Shown one piece after another: positions 18,692-26,723 of a DNA stretch of 64,000 nucleotides. Source of the stretch: Primorskyibacter marinus (GTDB taxonomy: Bacteria > Pseudomonadota > Alphaproteobacteria > Rhodobacterales > Rhodobacteraceae); contig NZ_QJSD01000015.1 of assembly GCF_003313245.1 (NCBI RefSeq), positions 22,353-86,352 on the forward strand, given 5' to 3'. The position numbers were made by a program, and so were the translations under genes. Position 1 is the stretch's first letter, and each line of letters begins with the position of its first letter. The notes below the pieces were generated by a model. The model saw only the letters and a list, made by a program, of their open reading frames with translations, searched no databases and had not been told where the DNA came from.

Positions 18692-19002
18692 TCTGAGACT
18701 GCCTTCTGGTTCTGTTTGATGATTTGTTCCGCCCCCTGGGCCTTGTCCGAGGCGGCGATGGCGTGAAGTGTCTCGGCGGCGCGCAGGTCGGTCAGCCAGT
18801 AGAGAATGCCGAGCGCGTGGGAGAGCTGGCCATAGGCGTAGCCGCCGCCTTGATCGGGGGCCTCCCATGTGCTCCGGTCGGGCTGGACGGCGATATGTTT
18901 CCAGTTCGACAGGCTGCCGCCGGGGAAAATGCTGCGGGTAAAAGTGGCCAGGTGGCAGACGATGTGCTCGATCTCGCCGATTTGGCTGACCATGTCACGC
19001 AT
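18688..19002 (-). pseudogene. Gfo/Idh/MocA oxidoreductase relic
   Basis: The fragment reads GEIEHIVCHLATFTRSIFPG and WKHIAVQPDRSTWEAPDQGG followed by GYAYGQLSHALGILYWLTDL, a mid-to-late part of a Gfo/Idh/MocA protein including the GGG-Y-x-Q-x-x-H helix region. The NAD-binding N-terminus is missing, and a large piece is deleted before the last 25 residues. It is joined directly to the LacI relic. Confidence 0.6.
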
Positions 19003-19486
19003 TTCGTCGAGGCCCGAGGAAGAAGATCGCGTCGGGCTTATCTTTGCGCGCCATGAGGCGCTGGATCAGCGCGCCCCCGCCCTCGATCGTGGCCGGGCTG
19101 TCGTCCTCGACAATCGTGTCTTTGGTGACACTGCACCCTGCCCCGCGCATGGCATCGACAAAACCGGGTGTCCGGTCTTCGGTCTGGTCATTGCGATGGG
19201 CCGCGCCCCCGACCATAACGATGTTTTCGGAACCCCGTTCAATCAGGGAGCGGGTCATCTCGACAGAGGCTGCGTAGTTGTCGAAGCCAACGGCACTGTC
19301 TATGGCGCTGTCGCGCAGGTTCCAGGCTTCGACGACCGGGCCGGAGAACTTGCCCAAGAGCTTGGCGCGCGTATCGGCATGTACCGCCTTGGGCTGGCGC
19401 AGTGCCCGCGACACGGTGGTCAGCGATAGGCCCGAGGCTTTCGAGACGTTCTTGAGCGTCACCTTCCTGTTGTCACCCTGCGCCAT
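18995..19486 (-). pseudogene. LacI-family regulator relic with internal deletion
   Basis: The N-terminus MAQGDNRKVTLKNVSKASGL continues as SLTTVSRALRQ, a clear LacI helix-turn-helix. After RAKLLG it jumps to FSGPVVEAWNLRDSAIDSAV and GFDNYAASVEMTRSLIERG, which belongs about 70-90 residues later in the effector domain, so an internal stretch is lost. It is also cut at the C-terminus (AIFFLGPRRNA). Confidence 0.7.
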
Positions 19487-19677
19487 TGGCGGACTCCTGT
19501 TCGGTATTTTGCCATCGCGTTCCCCGCAGATCCTGCGCAAGCCGGGCAGCGGACGCAATGCTGCAAAATATCCGTTAACATACGAGTATCATTGCCCTTA
19601 ACGTCCGTCACCATGAAATGATGTTCGTATGCCGTTTACGTTTCCGCACAGCGCGCGTCACGAAAGGGAGGACAAAA

Positions 19678-19920
19678 TGTCGAAATCAATCAGCCGCCGC
19701 AGGTTCCTGGGCACCACAGCCGCCGTGAGTGCGGCCACCTTTCTGCCGGGCAGTCCCGGCGTTTGCCGCTAGCGAAGAGATCACTGTGTGAAAGTTCGGT
19801 GGAACGCCGCAGGAGGTCGAAGTCTGGGCGCAGCGCAATAACGCCTTTAATGCGGCCAAAGGGGATATCGACCTGAAATACTCCTGCCTCAACGGTCAGA
19901 TGCGCAATCGGCTCGGGATG
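19678..19920 (+). pseudogene. Tat-type ABC sugar-binding protein relic
   Basis: ATG 19678 has a strong AGGGAGGA site and encodes SRRRFLGTTAAVSAATFLPG, a twin-arginine signal peptide. A frameshift after it ends the frame at TAG near 19772. The next frame reads EEITV, a TGA where Trp is expected, then KFGGTPQEVEVWAQRNNAFN and DIDLKYSCLNGQMRNRLG, the start of a family-1 extracellular solute-binding protein. The rest is missing. Confidence 0.6.
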
Positions 19921-20043
19921 CAAAAGGTTCGTGGCAGCGCTCAGCCTGGCGAGATGCGCGTCACGACACGAAGCCGGAAAGTGGAGCTCAAACTCCGGCT
20001 GCGCCAGTTTAACCAACGATGAAAAGCGCATCCAAACCTCCCT

Positions 20044-20366
20044 GTGACGACATGCGTCAGGGACCGATGCGGGACCGGATCCGTGAGATCATTCGGCAGA
20101 CCTGAGAGGAAATGGGCGTCCACATCGTGCGCGGCGTCCTGGCGCGGGACCACATGTTCCTGTCGATCCAGCCAAAACTCTCGTTGTCGGATGTCAGGCT
20201 GCGGATCAAACGGAGGCCGTCCCGGCGCATCCAGATGGAGTTCCCGGAACTGCGCAAGCACTACTGGGGCAGGCGGTTCTGGGCGCGGGCATATTTTTCA
20301 ACCACCTCGGGCAATGTCACCGACGACATCATCTTGCAGTATCTGGAATTTCATTCCTCCAAATGA
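20044..20366 (+). pseudogene. IS200/IS605 TnpA (Y1 transposase) relic
   Basis: The reading frame gives MRDRIREIIRQT, a TGA, then EEMGVHIVRGVLARDHMFLS and the typical end RRFWARAYFSTTSGNVTDDI and ILQYLEFHS. Intact relatives have a His-hydrophobic-His (HVHM) metal motif where this copy has only DHMF, so the active site has lost residues. The N-terminus is also missing. Confidence 0.65.
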
Positions 20367-20417
20367 TGCTATCGGCCTCCGCGGGTAGTCGTTCACTTTA
20401 TCGGGTAAAAATACGAA

Positions 20418-20450
20418 TGCCCTCCCTGTTCTTGACCGAACGGGAGGGCA
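20418..20450. terminator. Bidirectional terminator hairpin
   Basis: A 13-bp GC-rich stem (TGCCCTCCC...TTC / GAACGGGAGGGCA, one bulged T) has TTTTT at 20457-20461 on one side and AAAAA at 20407-20411 on the other (counting approximate). It lies 42 bp after the isomerase stop on the minus strand and seals the TetR-controlled locus from the decay zone. Confidence 0.75.
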
Positions 20451-20491
20451 ATGCGAGTTTTTGACGATTTTGCGCTGTGGCTGTCGCCTGC

Positions 20492-21316
20492 CTAGATGGA
20501 CGGAAGCGCGTTCACCATGGCCGCGAGCACGTCGTCAGCCGGCTTTTTCCACCAGTTTTCGGCCGAGAAGATCTCGACCTCGACCAACCCGTCAAAGCCT
20601 GCGGCCTCGACCATCTGACGGAAGGCAGGGATGTCGATCACCCCCTCGCCCATCATGCCGCGGTCCGTCAGCATGTCCCTTGTCGGGCTCATCCAGTCGC
20701 AGACGTGGAAGGCGTGGATTCGCTCCTTGCCCGCGCGCCTAATCTGGGCGGCAATCTCCGGATCCCACCAGATGTGATAGACATCAAGGGCCACGCCGAT
20801 GCCGACACCCAGTTTGTCACAAATATCCAGCGCCTGCCCCGTGGTATTCACGCAGGCGCGGTCGGCGGCATACATCGGGTGCAGCGGCTCGATTCCGATC
20901 CTGACACCTTGGGTGCGGGCATATTCCAGCGTTTTCGCCAGCCCCTCGGTGACGATCTCGCGCGCCGCCACGATATCCTTGGAGCCTTCCGGCAGCCCAC
21001 CGACAACCATGACGAGGGTTTCCGCCCCGATGGCCGCCGCCTCGTCCACGGCGCGCTTGTTGTCGTCAATCACGTCTTGCGTCAGCGCACCCTCGGCGGT
21101 GTACCAGCCGCCCCGGCAGAGCCCGGACACGCCCAGCCCCGCTTCGCGGATGAGCCTGGCGGCGCGGTCGACACCGCATTCCTGCAACTTGTCGCGCCAG
21201 GGAGAAATACCGCCAATGCCGTGACGCTTGCAGCCTTCAATGCACTCTTCAAGCGACCATTGCTTTGACACGGTGGCGGTGTTCAGCGACAGGTCGGCGG
21301 CGTTGAGCGTTCTCAT
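20492..21316 (-). CDS. Sugar phosphate isomerase/epimerase family protein (TIM barrel)
   Basis: This 274-aa AP-endonuclease-2-type TIM barrel has the expected metal-ligand pattern: IGIEPLHPMY (Glu), GVALDVYHIWWDP (Asp-x-x-His), HAFHVCDW (His) and a late LVEVEIFSAENWW (Glu). These four acidic/His sites bind a divalent metal in xylose-isomerase-like epimerases. The start ATG 21316 overlaps the DUF993 stop by 4 bp (ATGA), so the two are translationally coupled; a longer frame upstream is a shadow. The neighbours suggest it epimerises or isomerises a keto-sugar derivative. Confidence 0.85.
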   Translation of the reverse strand: MRTLNAADLSLNTATVSKQWSLEECIEGCKRHGIGGISPWRDKLQECGVDRAARLIREAGLGVSGLCRGGWYTAEGALTQDVIDDNKRAVDEAAAIGAETLVMVVGGLPEGSKDIVAAREIVTEGLAKTLEYARTQGVRIGIEPLHPMYAADRACVNTTGQALDICDKLGVGIGVALDVYHIWWDPEIAAQIRRAGKERIHAFHVCDWMSPTRDMLTDRGMMGEGVIDIPAFRQMVEAAGFDGLVEVEIFSAENWWKKPADDVLAAMVNALPSI

Positions 21317-22467
21317 GCCCACACCCCCCGTGCCTGAAACACCGGCGTCGCGCGGCGCACCACCTCGTCGGGATCGGTGAAGAGTTGCGCGGCGTTTGCC
21401 AGCCGGATCGCCTCGGCCAGGTGCAGGGTCGAGCGGGCACTTTCCTGGCCGCCGACCATGGTGAAATGATCCTGGTGTCCCATCAGGTAGGCCAGGAAAA
21501 CCACCCCGGTCTTGTAGAACCGTGTCGGTGCCTTGAAAATGTGTCGGCCCAGCGGCACGGTCGGGTCGAAGACGTCGTGGTATTTCGCGTCGTCGCCCGC
21601 GGCCAGTGCATTCAGCGCCCGGCAAGCGGCCCCGGCAATCGGGTCGAAGATGCCCAGGAGCGCGTGGGAATAGCCCTGGTCGTCGCCCTTGATCAACTCG
21701 GGGTAGTTAAAATCGTCGCCGGTGTACATGAGCACGCCCTCGGGCAGGCGACGGCGCATGGCGATTTCTTTCTCGGCCGAGAGCAGCGAGACCTTGATGC
21801 CGTCGATCTTGTCGGCATTGTCGGAGATCACCGAAAGGCAGGTCTCCATCGCCGTCATGTGATCGGCATCGCCCCAGTAGCCCGCCAGCGCCGGGTCGAA
21901 CATCTCGCCCAGCCAGTGCAGGATTGCGGGTTGCTTGAGCCCCGAGAGAACACGACCATAGACTTTCGCGTAATCCTCCGGCCCCTTCGCCGCCTGCACC
22001 AGCGCGCGGCTGGCCATCAGGATCACGCGCGACCCGGTGGCCTCGACCGCCTCGCATTGCATCTCGTAGGCGGCGATCACGTCGTCGAGGGTGACCTCCG
22101 GGCCGGGGGCAAGGTGATCGGTCCCCGCGCCGCTGGCGATCAGCGCGCCTTCGGGGGCCACGTCCATGCTGCGCTGGATCAGCTCCAGCGAGGTCGGCCA
22201 GTCCAGCCCCATGCCGCGCTGTGCGGTGTCCATTGCCTCGGCCACGCCGAGGCCCAGCGACCACAGGTGCTGGCGGAAGGCCAGCGTGCGGTCCCAGTCG
22301 ACCGCGACGCCATCGCCGGGATCGACCGCCGCCAACGGGTCAGCGACCACATGGGCCGCGGCATAGGCGGTGCGGGTCCAGTCGCCGCCCGGTGCGGGGA
22401 CCGGGCCTGCGGTGATCTCGAACGGGGCGGTGCCGCCGCCCGCTGTGGGAAGGATGAGTTGTGCCAT
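21313..22467 (-). CDS. DUF993 family protein (dihydrodipicolinate-synthase-like barrel)
   Basis: This 384-aa protein matches the DUF993 family, annotated as dihydrodipicolinate-synthase-like. Recognisable parts are SGAGTDHLAPGPEVTLDDVI, ATGSRVILMASRAL, LHWLGEMFDPALAGYWGD and KIDGIKVSLLSAEKE, where Lys in GIKVSLL may be the Schiff-base or barrel-end lysine. The function is unproven; an aldolase or lyase on a keto-sugar is the natural reading. The start ATG 22467 has GGAGG upstream. It lies between Gfo/Idh and the isomerase with 10-bp and 4-bp-overlap joints, so the three form a compact operon. Confidence 0.85.
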   Translation of the reverse strand: MAQLILPTAGGGTAPFEITAGPVPAPGGDWTRTAYAAAHVVADPLAAVDPGDGVAVDWDRTLAFRQHLWSLGLGVAEAMDTAQRGMGLDWPTSLELIQRSMDVAPEGALIASGAGTDHLAPGPEVTLDDVIAAYEMQCEAVEATGSRVILMASRALVQAAKGPEDYAKVYGRVLSGLKQPAILHWLGEMFDPALAGYWGDADHMTAMETCLSVISDNADKIDGIKVSLLSAEKEIAMRRRLPEGVLMYTGDDFNYPELIKGDDQGYSHALLGIFDPIAGAACRALNALAAGDDAKYHDVFDPTVPLGRHIFKAPTRFYKTGVVFLAYLMGHQDHFTMVGGQESARSTLHLAEAIRLANAAQLFTDPDEVVRRATPVFQARGVWA

Positions 22468-22477
22468 GTCCGCCTCC

Positions 22478-23629
22478 TCAGATGTCCAGCGCCGGCACGT
22501 CGAGCCAGCAGCGCTTCTCGGAGCTTTCATAGCCCAGCTCCGCCAGTTGCACGCCCTTGGCACCCTCTTCCAGCGTGTAGGACCACGGCGCATCCTCGAC
22601 CACATGGCGCAGGAATTGCTCCCATTGCACCTTGAAACCGTTGTCAAAATCCTTGTTGTCAGGCACTTCCACCCAATCATCGAAGAAATTCATCGTCTGC
22701 TTCTGATCGGGGTTCCAGACCGGCTTGGGCGTGTTGACGCGCGCCTGAGAATAACAGGTATGCAGCCCGGCCACGGCACTGCCATGGGTGCCGTCGATGT
22801 GGAAGGTCACGAGGTCGTCGCGCCGCACCCGGGTGCACCACGAGCTGTTGAGTTGGGCGATGATGTCGCCTTCCAGCTCAAACGTGGCATAGGCCGCGTC
22901 GTCGGCGGTGGCGTCATAACGCTCGCCGTTTTCGTCCCAGCGCTCTGGGATGTGGGTCACGGCGGTACAGTTCACCGCCTTCACGGGTGCCACGACGTTG
23001 TCGAGCACATAGCGCCAGTGGCAGAGCATGTCCGACACCATGCCGCCGCCGTCCTGCTTGCGGTAGTTCCAGGACGGGCGTTGCGCCTCCATCCAGTCGC
23101 CTTCGAAAACCCAATAGCCAAACTCGCCGCGCACCGAGAGGATCTTGCCGAAGAACCCGCTGTCGCGAAGCCGCTTGAGCTTCAGGAGGCCGGGCAGGTC
23201 CAGCTTGTCATGGACGATGCCATTCTTCACGCCCTTTGCCTTGGCGTGTTTGGCAATGGCAATCGCCTCATCCAGCCCTTCGGAGACCGGTTTCTCGGAA
23301 TACACATGCTTGCCCGCGTCGATTGCCTTGCGCAGAAGGCCGGGGCGCATCTGGGTGCTGGCGGCGTCGAAGAAAATGGTGTCGTCGGGATTGGCCAGTG
23401 CCGCATCCAGATCGGTCGTATAGCGCTCGACGCCGTGTTTGGCGGCCAGTTCGGCGATCTTCTTTTCGTTGCGACCGACGATGATCACATCCGGAACAAG
23501 CCGGTCACCGTTCTTGAGCAGCATGCCGCCCTCGTCGCGGATGGCCAGGACCGAGCGGATCAGGTGCTGGTTCATCCCCATGCGTCCAGTGACGCCGTGC
23601 ATGATGATGCCGATGCGTTGTGTGGTCAT
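22478..23629 (-). CDS. Gfo/Idh/MocA family oxidoreductase
   Basis: This 383-aa NAD(P)-dependent oxidoreductase has an N-terminal Rossmann part starting RIGIIMHGVTGRMG (about 5-18) and the family motif SEKPVSEG (about 110-117), with the catalytic Lys in EKPV. The C-terminal part DGGGMVSDMLCHWRYVLDN carries the usual Asp/His pair. Relatives oxidise a sugar hydroxyl to a 3-keto sugar. The start ATG 23629 has AAGGAAG upstream; a longer frame to 23749 is not supported. It is the first gene of the operon and is preceded by the 22-bp palindrome at 23761-23782. Confidence 0.9.
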   Translation of the reverse strand: MTTQRIGIIMHGVTGRMGMNQHLIRSVLAIRDEGGMLLKNGDRLVPDVIIVGRNEKKIAELAAKHGVERYTTDLDAALANPDDTIFFDAASTQMRPGLLRKAIDAGKHVYSEKPVSEGLDEAIAIAKHAKAKGVKNGIVHDKLDLPGLLKLKRLRDSGFFGKILSVRGEFGYWVFEGDWMEAQRPSWNYRKQDGGGMVSDMLCHWRYVLDNVVAPVKAVNCTAVTHIPERWDENGERYDATADDAAYATFELEGDIIAQLNSSWCTRVRRDDLVTFHIDGTHGSAVAGLHTCYSQARVNTPKPVWNPDQKQTMNFFDDWVEVPDNKDFDNGFKVQWEQFLRHVVEDAPWSYTLEEGAKGVQLAELGYESSEKRCWLDVPALDI

Positions 23630-23760
23630 TGTCTTGCTTCCTTTTTCTCGGGGTCTTTCGGGCGCACGCGGCGCTTGGGTGCCGTTAATCTGCACGGGCG
23701 AAGACAGGAAAACGCGATGCTGTTCATGTATCCTCCCGCAAGCTTCCACCTGGTAGCCTA

Positions 23761-23782
23761 TAAACTACTAATTAGTAGTTTA
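23761..23782. promoter_or_regulatory. Perfect 22-bp palindrome, probable TetR operator
   Basis: The site is an uninterrupted palindrome with core CTACTAATTAGTAG (23765-23778) flanked by TAAA/TTTA. It lies 131 bp upstream of the Gfo/Idh start on the minus strand and just after a TTGACT -35-like hexamer (23797-23792, minus), so bound protein would block that promoter. The TetR gene ends 83 bp away. A related box lies before tctC (29843-29856). Confidence 0.75.
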
Positions 23783-23864
23783 AGAGAATCAAGTCAATGA
23801 TCGATGCTTGAGACACCGCGATATTCGGCTCTGCCGGGGGTCAGTTTTGAATTGTCGGGAGAAC

Positions 23865-24527
23865 CTAGTCGGCGTCCGTCTCGGGCCGCCGCAGATAACC
23901 CACGATCATGTCCGCAGCCTTGTCGGCGTGGACCGTCAACCAGTCTTCCGAGATCGGCGCGCGGAAGACCGCGCTGAGCGTGTGCATGTTGGAGATCGGG
24001 AACCAGCAGACCGAGGCGATAAAGATATACAGCTCCACCGGGTCGATGGAGGAACGGAACTGACCTGATGTATTGCCGCGCCGCAGGATTTCCTCGACAC
24101 GGCGCAACAGGACCGACTGGATCTCGGTGGCGTCGTCCAGCGTCCGCACGGTTTCGCCCCCCATCAGGTTCTCGGTGTTCAGCATCCGGATGAACCACGG
24201 ATTGTTCCAGAAGTGGTTCATGGTGAAATGCACCAGCGCACGCACTGCCTCTTCCGGCTCCAGCGTATCGAGCTCCAGCGTCATTTCGCCTTGACGAATC
24301 TGCACATAGGCTTCGCGGAGTGCCGCGGCATAAACCGCGTCCTTGTCGCCGAAATAGTCATAGATCATCGGCTTGCTGACACCGGCCCGAGCGGCGATCC
24401 GGTCGACACGCGCGCCGGAATGGCCGACCTCGCTGAACTCCTCCAGGGCGGCATGAAGAATGGCGGCCCGGGTCACTTGCGGGTTGCGCTTGCGGTCCTT
24501 GCGGATCGGGGTAACTTGCTTGGCCAT
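23865..24527 (-). CDS. TetR family transcriptional regulator
   Basis: This 220-aa regulator has a TetR N-terminal domain, RAAILHAALEEFSEVGHSGARVDRI with helix-turn-helix RIAARAGVSKPMIYDYFGDK (split here; about 18-55), and an all-helical ligand domain ending GYLRRPETDAD. The start MAKQVTPI at 24527 is preferred; the open frame extends 41 codons further upstream without TetR similarity. It is the last gene of the minus-strand unit tctC-tctB-tctA-isomerase-enolase-tetR and lies before the palindrome that fronts the Gfo/Idh operon. This suggests it represses both units, with a sugar derivative as inducer. Confidence 0.9.
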   Translation of the reverse strand: MAKQVTPIRKDRKRNPQVTRAAILHAALEEFSEVGHSGARVDRIAARAGVSKPMIYDYFGDKDAVYAAALREAYVQIRQGEMTLELDTLEPEEAVRALVHFTMNHFWNNPWFIRMLNTENLMGGETVRTLDDATEIQSVLLRRVEEILRRGNTSGQFRSSIDPVELYIFIASVCWFPISNMHTLSAVFRAPISEDWLTVHADKAADMIVGYLRRPETDAD

Positions 24528-24576
24528 GCGTCCTCTCGATGGTCGTGCGATCCCCCGCCCCGGGGCTCTCTTCTCC

Positions 24577-25896
24577 TTAGCAGCCGAAACCGGGGCGGGC
24601 CAGAGAGCCGATTTCGACACTGCCACCGGCAATGCGAAGCGCCACTCCATTGCGATCCTGCATCAGGATATCGTCATGGCGCTCCAGCAGCATCGCGCGT
24701 TCTTCTTCCGGCGCGCCTTGCATTCCGCCTGCGAAATGATGGCCGTTGCGTTCAACGTCCCGCACACCGCAGGCCGACATCATCGCCGCGTCCTGAAGCC
24801 AGCAGATGCCGGGTTGACAGGTCAGATCCTCGCCCGAGAGGATCGCCCCCGCCACTTCGGCGCGCGCCTTGTTGATCAATGCCCTGAGCACGCCCTTGCA
24901 ACTCTTGATCGAAGTGCCGGACCAGCCGAGGGCCAGGGCGCGGGCAAAGGCATCCTCTGTGTCGTCGCTTTCGTCGATGATCAGTGGAAGCGAAGCTTCA
25001 ACGGGCGCGGTCAGGGCGATCTCGCGCGGGAAGGGTTGCTCCACAAAGCGGACCGCTGAGAAGAAACGCTTCAGCGTTGCATCCTTGGCAAGCGCGCTCA
25101 GGAAGGCTTCGAAATCCCTGGGCGCATATTGCTCGTTGGCGTCCAGCGTCACCGCATAGTCACCGCCCTTGTCAAGCAGCCCGGCGATGTCGCACAGACG
25201 ACGATGATCGGCATCCGGGCCGCCTTTGAGCTTGATCTTGAACGCTGACACGCCGGTTTCCTCGATCACTTCGTCCAGCGATACCGGCCGCCCGTCTCCT
25301 GGGCGGTCCTGCCCGACATCGGCCTGCCGCAGGGGCGCGTCAAAGCCGACGGTATGGCGCAGGACAAGCGCTTTTGGCGCAGATATAGAATCCAAGGACC
25401 GAGACAGATCGGCAGGCAACAGATCGTTGGGACAGCCGCTGACCAGCCCGAAGACATCTTCGCGCGCCGCCTTCCAGAAAGGGAGCCGCAGCGCTGTGCA
25501 GATCGCATCGATCACCGCCATCTCGACCAGCGCGGGCCCGAAACAGCGCGCCAGCGGCGGGGTCTGAGGCAAGGCCCGGTCCAGGCCGTCACGCAAGGCG
25601 CGCGTCACGTCCAGCGCGGTGCCGCGCAATCCAGGGGCCCCGGCCACCGCGCTGTCCACGACCGCGCGCAATTCATCAATGGTGTCGGCATTGCTCATCT
25701 CCGCGCTCTTGTTGAACCAGCGCGGCACCATGAGCTGTGCCGACCGGCCCGTGACCCGAGTGCCGTTTACCTCGATCTCGACGCGGGCATGCGCCTCGGC
25801 GGTTTCGCGGACCTCGGTGCTGCCGAACTGGAACGGCAGCCGCATGGTGACGGGGCGTTCCGACCAGGTGGCCGATAGGATCGTGAGTGTTGTCAT
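24577..25896 (-). CDS. Enolase-superfamily (mandelate-racemase-like) enzyme
   Basis: This 439-aa protein has the enolase-superfamily layout: an N-terminal cap (1-150) and a C-terminal barrel with the base motif FKIKLKGG (Lys220-x-Lys222) and metal ligands Asp252 (TLDANEQY), Glu286 (RFVEQPFPR) and Asp308/Glu309 (IIDESDD). A late His-His (RNGHHFAGG) may supply a second catalytic base. Such enzymes dehydrate acid sugars or epimerise by proton abstraction next to a carboxylate. The start ATG 25896 overlaps the previous stop by 4 bp, so it is coupled to the isomerase gene. A carboxylate substrate is consistent with the TTT importer in the same operon. Confidence 0.87.
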   Translation of the reverse strand: MTTLTILSATWSERPVTMRLPFQFGSTEVRETAEAHARVEIEVNGTRVTGRSAQLMVPRWFNKSAEMSNADTIDELRAVVDSAVAGAPGLRGTALDVTRALRDGLDRALPQTPPLARCFGPALVEMAVIDAICTALRLPFWKAAREDVFGLVSGCPNDLLPADLSRSLDSISAPKALVLRHTVGFDAPLRQADVGQDRPGDGRPVSLDEVIEETGVSAFKIKLKGGPDADHRRLCDIAGLLDKGGDYAVTLDANEQYAPRDFEAFLSALAKDATLKRFFSAVRFVEQPFPREIALTAPVEASLPLIIDESDDTEDAFARALALGWSGTSIKSCKGVLRALINKARAEVAGAILSGEDLTCQPGICWLQDAAMMSACGVRDVERNGHHFAGGMQGAPEEERAMLLERHDDILMQDRNGVALRIAGGSVEIGSLARPGFGC

Positions 25897-26723
25897 GCAC
25901 AGGCCTTTTCACAAGCAAGCAGGGTGGCAATTGCGGTGGCGGCGGTGACGCGCGCGTCGATCAGGGTCCGGAATGGCTCGACGCCGACGGGCCGATTCCA
26001 ACCCGTGTCGAGCAGTGCGGCGACGATCTCGGGAAACGGGTCATCCCCCATTCCCGGCGCGCCGCGATTGGTGTCGTTGGCGTGGATATGCCCGATCATG
26101 CCGGTCGGCACCCATTGGCGGATCAAATCGGCCACCGGCGGCTCGGTCTGACCTGCGGCGCTGATGTCGATCATGGTCTTGAATGCCGGACTGCCGATGG
26201 CCCGTGCCAGCGCCGCGCCCTGCGCCACAGTGTTGATGGTATTGTCCTCGGCGCGCGACAGCGGCTCGATGCAATAGATCACGCCCGCCTGCTCTGCCGC
26301 CTTTGCCACCGGCGCGAAAAAAGCAGCCAGATGGGCGGTCAGCGCGGCATCTTCCATCCCCTCCGGGCGCAGCCGTTGCTTTGGCGATCCGTGGATCAGG
26401 ACTTCGCCGCCGAGCGCCGCGCAGAGCTCCACCAGTTTGACGAGAATGTCCTGTGTCCTGCCCTGCCGCGCCGGATCGGTGATCGAAAGGTCGGGATAGC
26501 CGCTGAGCAACCAATGCAATCCGGTAACGCGGAGACCCTCGGCCTCGATCACGGCGCGAAGATCGGCAATCACCTGCGCGCTCAGGTCATGCGGCGCGTC
26601 GCCTAGCGTGGCGGGTGCCAGTTCCAGCCCGCAATACCCCAGCGCGGCAGCAACACGCGCCTGTTCGGCCAGACTGCGGCCCTCCTTGGCGAGCAGTTCG
26701 TTGCACAGGGTATACTCAAGCAT
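25893..26723 (-). CDS. Sugar phosphate isomerase/epimerase family protein (second TIM barrel)
   Basis: This 276-aa AP-endonuclease-2-like barrel has the expected metal-site residues in YCIEPLSRAED (Glu), KTMIDISAAG (Asp), GHIHANDTNRGAPG (His-x-Asp) and a late VGVEPFR (Glu). It differs clearly from the barrel at 20492. The start 26723 overlaps the tctA stop by 8 bp, and its stop overlaps the enolase-type gene by 4 bp, so translation is tightly coupled. It probably isomerises or epimerises the keto-acid or keto-sugar handled by its neighbours. Confidence 0.85.
   Translation of the reverse strand: MLEYTLCNELLAKEGRSLAEQARVAAALGYCGLELAPATLGDAPHDLSAQVIADLRAVIEAEGLRVTGLHWLLSGYPDLSITDPARQGRTQDILVKLVELCAALGGEVLIHGSPKQRLRPEGMEDAALTAHLAAFFAPVAKAAEQAGVIYCIEPLSRAEDNTINTVAQGAALARAIGSPAFKTMIDISAAGQTEPPVADLIRQWVPTGMIGHIHANDTNRGAPGMGDDPFPEIVAALLDTGWNRPVGVEPFRTLIDARVTAATAIATLLACEKACA

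Noticed and set aside
21385-22635. 416-codon open frame antisense to the DUF993 gene
   Set aside because: No start signal, no domain, and it covers a well-supported gene.
23820-23860. GTCAGTTTTGAATTGTCGG resembling the IS21-like repeat at 42040
   Set aside because: Only about ten bases match and no second repeat or transposase remains nearby.
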